DNA of 64,000 nt from Gemmatimonadota bacterium (GTDB lineage Bacteria; Gemmatimonadota; Gemmatimonadetes; Longimicrobiales; Gaopeijiaceae). A model generated the notes under the pieces. The model ran no database searches. It saw only the letters and a list, made by a program, of their open reading frames with translations, and had not been told where the DNA came from. The stretch lies in NCBI GenBank assembly GCA_013002885.1, contig JABDLS010000060.1, positions 1 through 64,000 of the forward strand, in the 5' to 3' direction. This document shows positions 34,062-42,533 of this stretch, in pieces (position 1 is the stretch's first letter; each line of letters begins with the position of its first letter). The position numbers were made by a program, and so were the translations under genes.

Positions 34062-37000
34062 ATGGCGTCGGCACAGGCGGCCTTCGCCCGAGCCCACCGA
34101 GGAGCGGAAGGCACCGCGGTCATTCTCTCGGCCAACCCCATCCACGACACCGGGGGCGGGCAACGGAGCGCTCAACTGGCCCTCGAGCTGTTGCAGCGCG
34201 GATGGGCTGTGGCCTTCGTGAGCCATGGGGTCGTCACCGAGACCGTCGATCTCGGCCTTCGCTACGAGCAGCCCCGCCTGGTGCGGTGGACCATGCAAGA
34301 GGCTCTCCGACCCGACGCTCGTCGTTCTCTCCTCGAAGCACTCGAGGAGGGCTCAGGGCTCGTCATTACCCAGGTGCCCGTGCGTGAATGGATTCCCTGG
34401 GTTCGAGAGGCGACGGAGCGGGGGGCCCCCACCGTCTATGACTGCATCGATCGATGGGACTCGGAGTTGGGCCGGGGCTGGTACCGTCGCGACGTTGAGG
34501 CGGAGGTGGCCCGGGCAAGCACGACCCTCGTGGCCTCCGCTCCTGTCCTCGTAGACCATGTCGAGGAGCTTACCGGGCGTAGGGTGGAGTTGGTGCCCAA
34601 CGCGTTCAATGGACGGATCTTCGATGCGGGACTCCGCGCTGGACTTCCTCGGCCGGCGACGTTCCCCGAGGAAGGGCGGGTGGCCCTCTACGTAGGGGCT
34701 CTTTGGGGTGGGTGGCTGGACTGGGACCTCGTTCGGAGCGCGGCCGAGGCGCTCCCAGGGACCACGTTCGTCTTCGTGGGTGATCGCCGAGGCGAGGGTC
34801 GGCGCTTGCCCGGCAACTGCACGTTCACCGGGCTCCTTCCCCAGACGGAACTCCCCCCTTACCTGGCTCATGCCGACGTCGCGTTTCTTCCCTGGCATGC
34901 TGACGACGTGACCGCCGCCACGAGCCCGCTGAAGGTCTATGAGTTCGTGGCCATGGAGCTGCCTGTCATCGCTCCGGCGATCGAGCCTCTCAGGGGCATC
35001 CCCGGGGTATGGACGGAGGGGAGCCCCGAGGCCTTCGTCCGTGCCCTTGGCAGCGTGGAGCGGCGGGGTCTCGGGGACGAGAAGCTCGGCGAGATGCGGG
35101 CCTTCGCCTTGGACAATTCATGGGCCCGCCGTGTCGACGACTTGTTGAGCCTCGCGGGCGATGGGTTTCGCGCGGAGGGGAAAGGGGGCCACGCCGATGC
35201 TCGGAGCTCGCTGGCGACCGAGGCGAGTGCTGGTCGCTCCTGTATCTCGGTCGTCGTCCCGGCCTACAACCACGAGCGGTTCATCGGGCGGGCCCTGGAG
35301 AGCGTTCAGCGACAGACCCTTCCTCCCGGAGAGGTGATGGTGGTCGACGACGGCTCCCCCGACGAGACGGCGGAGGTGGTGGAGGGATTCGTCGGGAGCA
35401 GGGTGCGCCTCGTTCGTCAGGAGAACCGAGGTGCCCACAACGCCCTGAACCGGGCCATCCGACTCAGCCGCGGGGACTGGATCGCCGTTCTGAACTCGGA
35501 CGACGCCTGGGAGCCCGAACGTCTGGAGCATGCCTGGGCGGTGAGTCGGGAGACGGGTGCCGCTCTCGTCCTGGGATCCGTAAGGCTGGTGGACGACGAC
35601 GGCAGCGCCGTCGATCCGACCCACGAGATTGCCCGATGGTACCGAGAGGCACGGAGCTGGGCCGAGGAGGCTGGCTCGCTCCGCGCCGTGATGGCACGCC
35701 ACAACATCGGTGTCACCACGTCGAACTTCTTCTTCCACCGATCGTTGTGGCGTCGTCTGGAGGGGTTTCGCGACTACCGGTACGTCCACGACTACGACTT
35801 CATCGCGAGAGCGATGGAGCTGTGTCCCGGCGGAGTGGTCTACGAGCCGGAACTCGGTGGCGTGCTGTATCGGGTGCACGCGGCGAACACCATCACCGAC
35901 GGCGGGGCCGCCCAGCGAGAGCGAAAGGCTCTCATGACGTCCTTGGCCCGGCCCGTTGGCCGGCTTCGGCGCATGGTCTCTGCGTGGCGTGGTCGACGTC
36001 CTCTGGTGCAGGAGGTAGAGGCGTCATCCATCCTCGAGCCGGTGGGTGGCCCGAACATCGAGTCGCGGAACGTGGCCCCCGCTCGTGGAGGGGCGGTCGG
36101 TGGACGTCCGCGGGTGGGGCTCGTCGTCGACGCCCTGGGCCTCGGCGGACTCGAAGAAGTGGTGGCCCTCCTCGCACAGGCCCTTCCGACCGCAGGCGTG
36201 GACACGGCGGTGGTGTGTGTCGGGAAGGTTGGGGACGTGGCCCGCCGTCTCATCGACGCCGGGGTGGACGTCTCGGTCCTGGGAGGGCGGGTCGGACAGC
36301 TCGGAGCGTGGGCGTCGGAGAAGGGCATCGTTGCGGCCAACAGCCACTTCGCCCCTGTGGAGGCGGTGGAGGCCCTGGCGGAGTCGGGAGTTCCGGTCGT
36401 GGAGACGGTGCAGAACTGCTACGCCTGGCTGGACGACGAAGGGTGGTCAGCCGAACGTCGGCGTGCCGACTCGGTGGCCGGTGTCATCGCAGTGAGTGAG
36501 ACCGTGGGCGCGTACTACGCTCGTCGCACGGGGAGAGCCTCCGACTGGACGGTCCCCAACGCCGTTCACCCGGCTCGAGCGGCGGCGGCCCCCCGGGCCT
36601 TCGCCCGCCAGGTGCTTGGACTACCAGAAGAGGCACCGGTCCTGGCCTTCGTTGGCCGGATCACGGAACAGAAGAACCCGGCAGGGCTCCTCGAAGCGTT
36701 TGCCGAGGCGTCGACAGGCCTTCCCGAGGCGGTCCTCCTGATGGCGGGGCCAGCGGACAGCAGCGCTCGACTGTCAGCGCTTCGGCAGAGGTATGGTGAG
36801 CTCTTCCGTACCGGTCGTGTCCGCCACCTACCGGATGTCCGCCATGTGGGCACCGTCCTGTCGGCGGCGGACGTGTACGTATCCAACGCCTTCTATGAGG
36901 GGTGGAGCGTGGCCGCGTCGGAGGCCGCCTGGAATGGGCGACCTCTGGTGTTGAGCGAGACGGGGGGAAGCCGGGCCCTGATAGGGTTGGCGGTTGGGGA

Positions 37001-37331
37001 GGGCGGGCAAGGCGACCGGGACGCCCGGGACGAGCAGGTCGTGTTTGGCGATCGAGGCGTGGTGGGCGAACGGGGCGTGCTGGTGCCCAACGCGTGCGGA
37101 GATCCGCTGAGCGTGGACTCCGCAGCCATCGAGGCCCTGGACGGTGAACGTCGCCGCCTCAGCGCGAAGGTCCTTTCGGCAGCAATGGTGGATCTGGTGG
37201 GCAATGCGCCCCTCTGGCGGTCTCGCCAGGCCGCCATCCGGTCGTGGGCGCGGCAGGAGCTCGCGCCCGCCGTTATCGCCGGACGCTACGCCCGGATCCT
37301 GAGGGAGGTCGCGGACTTGGAGGGCCCTTGA
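34062..37331 (+). CDS. Three-module glycosyltransferase (GT-B, GT2, GT4)
   Basis: A 1089-residue protein with three transferase units. Residues 15-370 form a GT-B fold (SANPIHDTGGGQRSAQLAL, ALYVGALWGGW, TSPLKVYEFVAMELPVIAP). Residues about 393-640 form a GT-A family-2 unit (SVVVPAYNHERFIGRALESV, MVVDDGSPDET, AVLNSDDAWEPERL, VHDYDFIARAMEL). Residues about 680-1085 form a GT4-type GT-B unit (VVDALGLGGLEEVVALL, FVGRITEQKNPAGLLEAF, FYEGWSVAASEAAWNGRPLV). Such multi-module enzymes build surface polysaccharide or glycoprotein glycans in steps. A linker at about 640-680 separates the second and third units. No membrane segment is apparent, so it is cytosolic or peripheral. The sugars are unknown. 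Confidence 0.9.
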   Translation: MASAQAAFARAHRGAEGTAVILSANPIHDTGGGQRSAQLALELLQRGWAVAFVSHGVVTETVDLGLRYEQPRLVRWTMQEALRPDARRSLLEALEEGSGLVITQVPVREWIPWVREATERGAPTVYDCIDRWDSELGRGWYRRDVEAEVARASTTLVASAPVLVDHVEELTGRRVELVPNAFNGRIFDAGLRAGLPRPATFPEEGRVALYVGALWGGWLDWDLVRSAAEALPGTTFVFVGDRRGEGRRLPGNCTFTGLLPQTELPPYLAHADVAFLPWHADDVTAATSPLKVYEFVAMELPVIAPAIEPLRGIPGVWTEGSPEAFVRALGSVERRGLGDEKLGEMRAFALDNSWARRVDDLLSLAGDGFRAEGKGGHADARSSLATEASAGRSCISVVVPAYNHERFIGRALESVQRQTLPPGEVMVVDDGSPDETAEVVEGFVGSRVRLVRQENRGAHNALNRAIRLSRGDWIAVLNSDDAWEPERLEHAWAVSRETGAALVLGSVRLVDDDGSAVDPTHEIARWYREARSWAEEAGSLRAVMARHNIGVTTSNFFFHRSLWRRLEGFRDYRYVHDYDFIARAMELCPGGVVYEPELGGVLYRVHAANTITDGGAAQRERKALMTSLARPVGRLRRMVSAWRGRRPLVQEVEASSILEPVGGPNIESRNVAPARGGAVGGRPRVGLVVDALGLGGLEEVVALLAQALPTAGVDTAVVCVGKVGDVARRLIDAGVDVSVLGGRVGQLGAWASEKGIVAANSHFAPVEAVEALAESGVPVVETVQNCYAWLDDEGWSAERRRADSVAGVIAVSETVGAYYARRTGRASDWTVPNAVHPARAAAAPRAFARQVLGLPEEAPVLAFVGRITEQKNPAGLLEAFAEASTGLPEAVLLMAGPADSSARLSALRQRYGELFRTGRVRHLPDVRHVGTVLSAADVYVSNAFYEGWSVAASEAAWNGRPLVLSETGGSRALIGLAVGEGGQGDRDARDEQVVFGDRGVVGERGVLVPNACGDPLSVDSAAIEALDGERRRLSAKVLSAAMVDLVGNAPLWRSRQAAIRSWARQELAPAVIAGRYARILREVADLEGP

Positions 37332-37369
37332 GGTCGGGCTGCTGAGGTCAGGGCGCAGAGGTGGACCCC

Positions 37370-38239
37370 CTACCACCACCCCACCGCTTCCAGAATCTGC
37401 CGTCGACGCTTCATCCGCCTCAGCTTCACGACCTCGTCGTGCCACGGCGTCGACTCACGGGCAGGCAGGCCTGCTGCACGGCGCCGCTCCGCCATCTCCT
37501 GCACGAGACGCTGGAAGACGTCGTCGGGCGGCGGCCAGATGAAGTGGAGGAGGGGCTTGATGGGGTCGTCGAGATCCAGTGCATCGAACTCGTGGGGCCA
37601 GTACATGACGTGAGGCGGGGGCAGGGTCCCCAGACCCAGGCGCCCTCCGACCACGCCGATGGCGATCTCGTCCCCGAGCCACGCCCCTCGGAGGAGGGAC
37701 CAGCGGAGGCGTGGCTGGATCTCTTCGAGAAAGCACCGACGCCACTCCTCCATGACGACGACGGCTGGATCGCGGCGGAAGGCGAAAACGCCGCTGTTCG
37801 TCTTGAGGTACCGATCCAGGTCGAATCGCTCCATGAGACGCCGAGTGGAGAACCCGTGGTGGTTCTCGTCGTCCTGACGGGTGAGCTGCTCGCCCAGCAT
37901 GGCGATGTCGTGCTCGGCGAGGGCGTCGAACAGGTGGTCCAGGCTCCCGAGGACGACACAGTCGGCATCGACGAAGACCACCTCGTCGAAGGGGCTGGCC
38001 TGCGCTACACCGTACTTCCGGATCCTTCCGCGCAGGAAGCGTTCATCGAGGAGGGTGACGGTGTGGAAGACTGCCTCGAAGCGGGTCCGGGCGACATCGG
38101 CCAGGGCAGCGTCCGCGACGACGGCTACGGGAACGTCGGTGTGCTCCCGGAGGGACAGAGCCATGTCCGCCGCCATCTCCAGGAAGACCTCGCGACCCGT
38201 GGCGAGGGTGAGAAAACCGCGGGTCGGCTCCCGGGTCAC
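37370..38239 (-). CDS. Nucleotide-diphosphosugar-type glycosyltransferase
   Basis: A 289-residue GT-A protein with a metal-binding DAD in DEVVFVDADCVVLGSLDHLF. It is preceded by a family-8/77-like N-terminus (GFLTLATGREVFLEMAADMALSLREHTDVPVAVVAD) and followed by TNSGVFAFRRDPAVV and HFIWPPPDD. The start overlaps the stop of the cellulose-synthase-like gene (ATGA at 38236-38239), so the two enzymes are made together and probably act on the same glycan. It is convergent with the three-module transferase gene. Confidence 0.85.
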   Translation of the reverse strand: MTREPTRGFLTLATGREVFLEMAADMALSLREHTDVPVAVVADAALADVARTRFEAVFHTVTLLDERFLRGRIRKYGVAQASPFDEVVFVDADCVVLGSLDHLFDALAEHDIAMLGEQLTRQDDENHHGFSTRRLMERFDLDRYLKTNSGVFAFRRDPAVVVMEEWRRCFLEEIQPRLRWSLLRGAWLGDEIAIGVVGGRLGLGTLPPPHVMYWPHEFDALDLDDPIKPLLHFIWPPPDDVFQRLVQEMAERRRAAGLPARESTPWHDEVVKLRRMKRRRQILEAVGWW

Positions 38240-39765
38240 GCTCCCGAAACTTCCGTCGAGGTCAGGGCGGTCGCGGCGGTGGGCTCACGGACGAGTTGCT
38301 GCTGGAGCATCAAGGCGAAGCTCAGCCCCCAGAAGACCATGGCCAGAGCCCAAAGGCCCTCACCTTCGCGAACGAGGAAGACCGCCCCAGCGAAACAGTA
38401 TGCCATGACGCCGAGTTCGGCGAAGAACGTCCAGTGGAGGGGGCTCGTGTACGGTGTATCCGCCCCGAGGGCCGCGATCTCCTCGTCGGTGTGACGCGAG
38501 GGCAGCTTCGGTGTGCGGACGAACTCGCCGCCTGACGTGACGAAGCCCTGAATCTGGCCGACGGTGTTGTTGACCATGAGCCCCATTCCGACCATCAGGC
38601 TCCCGGCGACCTTTGTCAGTGACGCCACGCCCAACGCCTGGTCGCGCTCCTTGAGGGTCATGAGGAAGCTGACGAAAGCGGCGATGATCCCGAGGGACAT
38701 GAAGCCCTGTAGGATCCAGAACAGGGTTCGGTCCACGTAGAGCACGGCCCACGGCCACAGGAGGAGACTGGCCAGGAGGAGTGGATGGATGGCGTAGCCC
38801 GCCAGCATGAATGCCTCGTCCCACTTGTCCTCCACGAGCTTCCCGGCTCCCAGGACCCGCCGGGTGAGCTTGCGGAAGCACTGCGCGTTGCCTTTCGACC
38901 AGCGTCGCTGCTGGAGCTTGAACGCCCGCATGTGACCAGGCAGCTCGTTGAAGACGGGAACGTCGTGTCGGTAGCGGCCGTGCCAACCGGCGAGTGCGCA
39001 CCGATAGCTCAGGTCGAGATCCTCGGTGAGGGTGTCCGAGGCCCACCCGCCCGCGTCGTCGATGGCCGCTCGCCGCCAGATGCCACCCGAACCGTTGAAG
39101 GTCGTGACGTTTCCGATGAACGCCCGGACCGGCTTCTGGATCTGGAAGTGGCGATCCAGGAGGAGTGCGAGAATGGAGGCGAGCCAACTCTCGTCGTCGG
39201 CGCTGCCCCATGCCCAACGGCCCTGGACGAAGGCGACCCCGGGGTCGTCGAAGGCGTCGGATTCGACGAGGAGCCGCCGCAGGAAGTCGGCCTCGGGAGC
39301 GAAGTCGGCGTCGAAGACGGCCACGAAGTCGGCGTCCGAGCGCTCGAGTCCCTCGGCCAGCGCGCCGGCCTTGTACCCACTGCGGTGCGCCCGGTGAACG
39401 TGTGAGATCCGGACGCCTTCGCGTTGGAGCTCGACCACCACGCGGGCCACGATGGCGGTGGTCTCGTCGGTGGAGTCGTCCAGGACCTGGATGCCGAAGC
39501 GATCGCGCGGGTAGTTCTGGGCCGCTGCGGCCCGGATGATCCGGTCGGCCGAGTTCCGCTCGTTGAACAGCGGGAGCTGGATGGTGACGGTCGGTGCGCT
39601 CGCCTCCTTCAATCGGTCGCCCACCGCCTTGCTTTCCCGGTACGCTTGACCCCGGATGGCCTCCTTGTTCCTGATGAAGCGGAGGAGCATACGCAGTTCG
39701 ACGGCCGCGAACGCCGCGCCCAGGAGAGCTGCCAGGCCGTAGGAAATGGTTACGAGCAGGGACAT
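38236..39765 (-). CDS. Cellulose-synthase-like GT2 glycosyltransferase
   Basis: A 509-residue processive-type inner-membrane GT2. The N-terminal helix is followed by VTIQLPLFNERNSADRII, VLDDSTDET, VAVFDADFAPEADFL, LTEDLDLSYRCALAGW and QQRRWSKGNAQCFRK, that is, the D, DxD, TED and QxxRW motifs. Several C-terminal helices follow. This matches the CESA-like/glucomannan- or beta-glucan-synthase group. The ATG at 39765 is used; TTG 39777 is an in-frame alternative. Its partner transferase is coupled by ATGA. Confidence 0.9.
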   Translation of the reverse strand: MSLLVTISYGLAALLGAAFAAVELRMLLRFIRNKEAIRGQAYRESKAVGDRLKEASAPTVTIQLPLFNERNSADRIIRAAAAQNYPRDRFGIQVLDDSTDETTAIVARVVVELQREGVRISHVHRAHRSGYKAGALAEGLERSDADFVAVFDADFAPEADFLRRLLVESDAFDDPGVAFVQGRWAWGSADDESWLASILALLLDRHFQIQKPVRAFIGNVTTFNGSGGIWRRAAIDDAGGWASDTLTEDLDLSYRCALAGWHGRYRHDVPVFNELPGHMRAFKLQQRRWSKGNAQCFRKLTRRVLGAGKLVEDKWDEAFMLAGYAIHPLLLASLLLWPWAVLYVDRTLFWILQGFMSLGIIAAFVSFLMTLKERDQALGVASLTKVAGSLMVGMGLMVNNTVGQIQGFVTSGGEFVRTPKLPSRHTDEEIAALGADTPYTSPLHWTFFAELGVMAYCFAGAVFLVREGEGLWALAMVFWGLSFALMLQQQLVREPTAATALTSTEVSGA

Positions 39766-39957
39766 CGGAGACAGCAAAGGGTGGGCGCCGGCGCGAACAC
39801 GGGGGCGGCATCACGGTATTCAATTCATCCCGGTTCCGGCACCCCTGCGTCGGCGCTGACCGCCGTGTTTTCTTTTGACAGGGGAAAGGGAGACATCATC
39901 GAAGCGTACCGAAGTGACTGCTGCGCGATCGGACCCGCGCCGTCCGCCGCTCCGCCC

Positions 39958-41754
39958 GTGTTAAGGGGGGTCGCCGGGGTCGTGGCGGGTGTGGCCGCGT
40001 TGTGCGCGCTCCTTTCGGTACCGGGGTCGGTGGCCGCGCAGCAAGGGACGGGAGGGGACGACGGTACGGCGGCCGAGCGGTGCACGCTCGGCGCGATCTC
40101 GTCCATCCAATTCGACCGGAACTCGGTCTTCGACCCCAACGCCACGAGCGTCGGGGCGCTGGCCTGGACGTATCGAGCCCTGAATCTTCTCCACGTCACC
40201 ACCACTCAGTCGTTTATTCGCCGTGAGATCCTCTTCGAGGAAGGAGACTGTCTCGATCCCTTCCTCCTCCAGGAATCCGAGCGCCTCCTCGATCGGTATG
40301 GCTTCCTGGCCAGCGCCGAGATCGTGCACGAGGACGACGGGCAGGGAGGCAGGACCGTCTTAGTGCGTACCCACGACGAGTGGTCCACCAAGGTGGACGT
40401 GGGCGTCACCTACGACGAACGGCCGAACCTGGAGAAGGTCGAGGTCACCGAGGAAAACTTCCTGGGCCAGGGGGTCTTCGCCGAGTTCACGCATCGGGAG
40501 CGGCGCGAAACGAAGGCCCAGTCCATTTCCCTGGCCACCCCCCGGCTCTTCGGCCGCACGGACGCGAGCGTCGAACTCGGGAGGGATCGGCCCGGGAACT
40601 TCTTCAACCAGTACCTCAGATATCCGTTCATCGGGGAGACAGGCACCTGGTCCGTGCGTCAGGGCTACAGCCGCGGGACGAGCTTCTTCGCTTACGCCAC
40701 CGACTCCTATGCCACCGGTGGGAGTGAGCCCTACAACCAGGTGCTCGTCCCCGAGTTCAGGGAGATCATCGAGTTCTCTCTCGCCCGCCGTTTTGGAGAG
40801 CCGGGCCGCTCCATCATCACCGGGGTGACGCTCCAGCGGGACGTCACCCGGTTTCCCCGGACGCCAGAAGTCACGCTCATCGACGACTTCGACGAGCTCC
40901 AACCGTTTCCGGGTACCCTCCCTCTCCCCCTCGCCGGCCAGCTCCAGGAGTCGGCTTCATCGAGGGTATCGTTGCACCTCGGCACGCGTCGCTATCGTTA
41001 CGTGGAGTACCGCGGCATCGACGGGTTGCGGGAGCGTACGATCGTGAGCCTCGGGCTCTTTGCCGGCGTGAGTGTGGGCAAGGGTTTCGGAGCATTCACG
41101 CCGGATGGGGTGTCCGTGGTGGACGACGTCTTCGGGCGGGCACACGCCAGCTTCGGCGCGGCGATGGGCTCGTCCCTGCTTCACGGTGGCTTCACCGTCG
41201 AGTCCCGCCGTGACGGGGGCGACTGGCAGGACATTCTCTCCGATGCCGACCTGGTCGCCTATCTACGCAACGACGGCTTGCAGGCCCACACGGTCTTCGT
41301 CCGGGCGTCGGTTGCAGGAGGGTGGAGAACCCGTTTGCCCTTCCAACTCGCCCTGGGAGGCCGGCAAGGCGTGCGCTCCCTGGCGGAAGACCGCTTCCCC
41401 GGGGCGAGGATGATGCGCTTCGTCGTCGAGGACCGGGTCCTTTTTCCCTGGCCGCGCCCAGGGGCCGCAGATCTGGGGATGACCGTCTTTGCCGACATGG
41501 GTCGGGTGTGGCCGGGAGACGTCCCCTACGCCGTGGACTCGGGGTGGCAGGCTGCGCTCGGAGCCGGCCTTCGGATCGGACTTCCGGCGGGGACGCGCAA
41601 CATCGTCCGCGCCGACATCGCCTTCCCCGTAGGCAACACCGACGGGAGCCCCATCTTCAGGATGAGCTTCGAGCTCAACCGTCTAAGGGACGGATTCTTC
41701 ACGGCGGACGTGTTCCGCAGCCGTCGATTCAACCTGGGCGCCGAGCACTTCTGA
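39958..41754 (+). CDS. Outer-membrane BamA/TamA-like POTRA-barrel protein
   Basis: About 598 residues from GTG 39958, chosen because it yields a signal peptide ending VPGSVAAQ; upstream in-frame codons exist. A POTRA-like region (ISSIQFDRNSVFDP, TTQSFIRREILFEEGDCLDPFLLQESERLL, VLVRTHDEWSTKVDVGV) precedes a C-terminal beta barrel of the surface-antigen D15 type ending in FNLGAEHF with a terminal aromatic residue. It is an Omp85-superfamily member in the outer membrane. It may export or insert a surface component; its position beside glycan genes is suggestive only. Confidence 0.78.
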   Translation: MLRGVAGVVAGVAALCALLSVPGSVAAQQGTGGDDGTAAERCTLGAISSIQFDRNSVFDPNATSVGALAWTYRALNLLHVTTTQSFIRREILFEEGDCLDPFLLQESERLLDRYGFLASAEIVHEDDGQGGRTVLVRTHDEWSTKVDVGVTYDERPNLEKVEVTEENFLGQGVFAEFTHRERRETKAQSISLATPRLFGRTDASVELGRDRPGNFFNQYLRYPFIGETGTWSVRQGYSRGTSFFAYATDSYATGGSEPYNQVLVPEFREIIEFSLARRFGEPGRSIITGVTLQRDVTRFPRTPEVTLIDDFDELQPFPGTLPLPLAGQLQESASSRVSLHLGTRRYRYVEYRGIDGLRERTIVSLGLFAGVSVGKGFGAFTPDGVSVVDDVFGRAHASFGAAMGSSLLHGGFTVESRRDGGDWQDILSDADLVAYLRNDGLQAHTVFVRASVAGGWRTRLPFQLALGGRQGVRSLAEDRFPGARMMRFVVEDRVLFPWPRPGAADLGMTVFADMGRVWPGDVPYAVDSGWQAALGAGLRIGLPAGTRNIVRADIAFPVGNTDGSPIFRMSFELNRLRDGFFTADVFRSRRFNLGAEHF

Positions 41755-41772
41755 GCGACGAGGGGCCGCGAA

Positions 41773-41982
41773 TCAGCAGCGGCGAAACCGAAAGAAGAAG
41801 ATCATACCCACCATCGCGAAGCCGATGGCCGCCTTCGTGATGGCATCGCGGTCCCACTCGATGTCGTGGTCACGAGGGGGCCGGATCTCCTGATCCTGGT
41901 GGATCGAGCAGAAGCCCGAGCTGGGGCGAGCTTCGCGCTTGCAGCGCTCTCCTTTCCGCGTCTTTCCTTCACATTGGGCCAC
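41773..41982 (-). CDS. Small protein with zinc-knuckle-like N-terminus and C-terminal helix
   Basis: A 69-residue protein. The first 28 residues hold a C-x4-K-G-x2-C-x9-C-x2-H pattern (QCEGKTRKGERCKREARPSS then FCSIH), as in small DUF5763-like zinc-binding proteins. A hydrophobic segment follows (AAIGFAMVGMIFFF), then RFRRC. It is convergent with the barrel gene, 18 bases away. The function is unknown. Confidence 0.7.
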   Translation of the reverse strand: MAQCEGKTRKGERCKREARPSSGFCSIHQDQEIRPPRDHDIEWDRDAITKAAIGFAMVGMIFFFRFRRC

Positions 41983-42104
41983 GCTGAGCCTCCTGCCTCA
42001 CTCGTTCGTCGAACCGTCCGTATCCAGTACTACGACTCAGCGCCGGTTTCGATTCACAGTGGTCGCAACCACTCGAGAGGCACGTCGTACTACTACATGG
42101 TTAG

Positions 42105-42151
42105 TTGACACCCGGGATTCAACGCCGTATGGTCTACTAAATCATTAGTGG
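42105..42151 (+). promoter_or_regulatory. blaI promoter with adjoining dyad operator
   Basis: TTGACA at 42105-42110, a 17-base spacer and TATGGT at 42128-42133 form a near-consensus sigma-70 promoter. Directly downstream, CTACTAA (42134-42140) and TTAGTGG (42145-42151) make an imperfect dyad, and a TACTACTACAT run lies at 42089-42099. TACTA-type half-sites are characteristic of BlaI/MecI operators, so autoregulation is likely. Confidence 0.7.
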
Positions 42152-42158
42152 AGGCGAC

Positions 42159-42533
42159 ATGGACATTCGATTTACACAGCGGGAACTCGACGTCATGTCG
42201 GTCCTCTGGGACCGGGGACCGTCGACGGTGGCGGAGGTGCGAAAGGCCCTGGACGACGAACTGGCGTACACCACCGTTCTCACCGTCCTGCGGATCCTGG
42301 AGGAGAAGGGGTACGTGGACTACACGACGGAAGGCCGCGCCCACAGGTATGCTCCCCTCGTGGAGAAGTCGGCGGCGGGTGGCAGCGCGCTTCGGCGGAT
42401 CCGGGAGCGCCTCTTCGGAGGATCGCCCGAACTGCTTCTCACTCGCCTCGTCGACGACGAGGATCTCACGGAAGACGAGCTCCGGCGCATGCGGGATCTT
42501 CTCGCCGAGCGGCTCGGGGAGGACGGGACATGA
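42159..42533 (+). CDS. BlaI/MecI-family repressor
   Basis: A 124-residue winged-helix repressor (FTQRELDVMSVLWDRGPSTVAEVRKAL, AYTTVLTVLRILEEKGYVDY) with a C-terminal dimerisation helix region. BlaI proteins repress their own operon and are inactivated by cleavage after signalling by a coupled M56 peptidase; the M56 gene follows here by an ATGA overlap. The promoter and a TACTA-type dyad lie just upstream, and GGAGG precedes the ATG. No beta-lactamase gene is present, so the target is probably this operon and others elsewhere. Confidence 0.93.
   Translation: MDIRFTQRELDVMSVLWDRGPSTVAEVRKALDDELAYTTVLTVLRILEEKGYVDYTTEGRAHRYAPLVEKSAAGGSALRRIRERLFGGSPELLLTRLVDDEDLTEDELRRMRDLLAERLGEDGT

Noticed and set aside
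37332-37369. Intrinsic terminator between convergent glycosyltransferase genes
   Set aside because: No stem of five or more pairs with a T-run was found in the 38-base gap.
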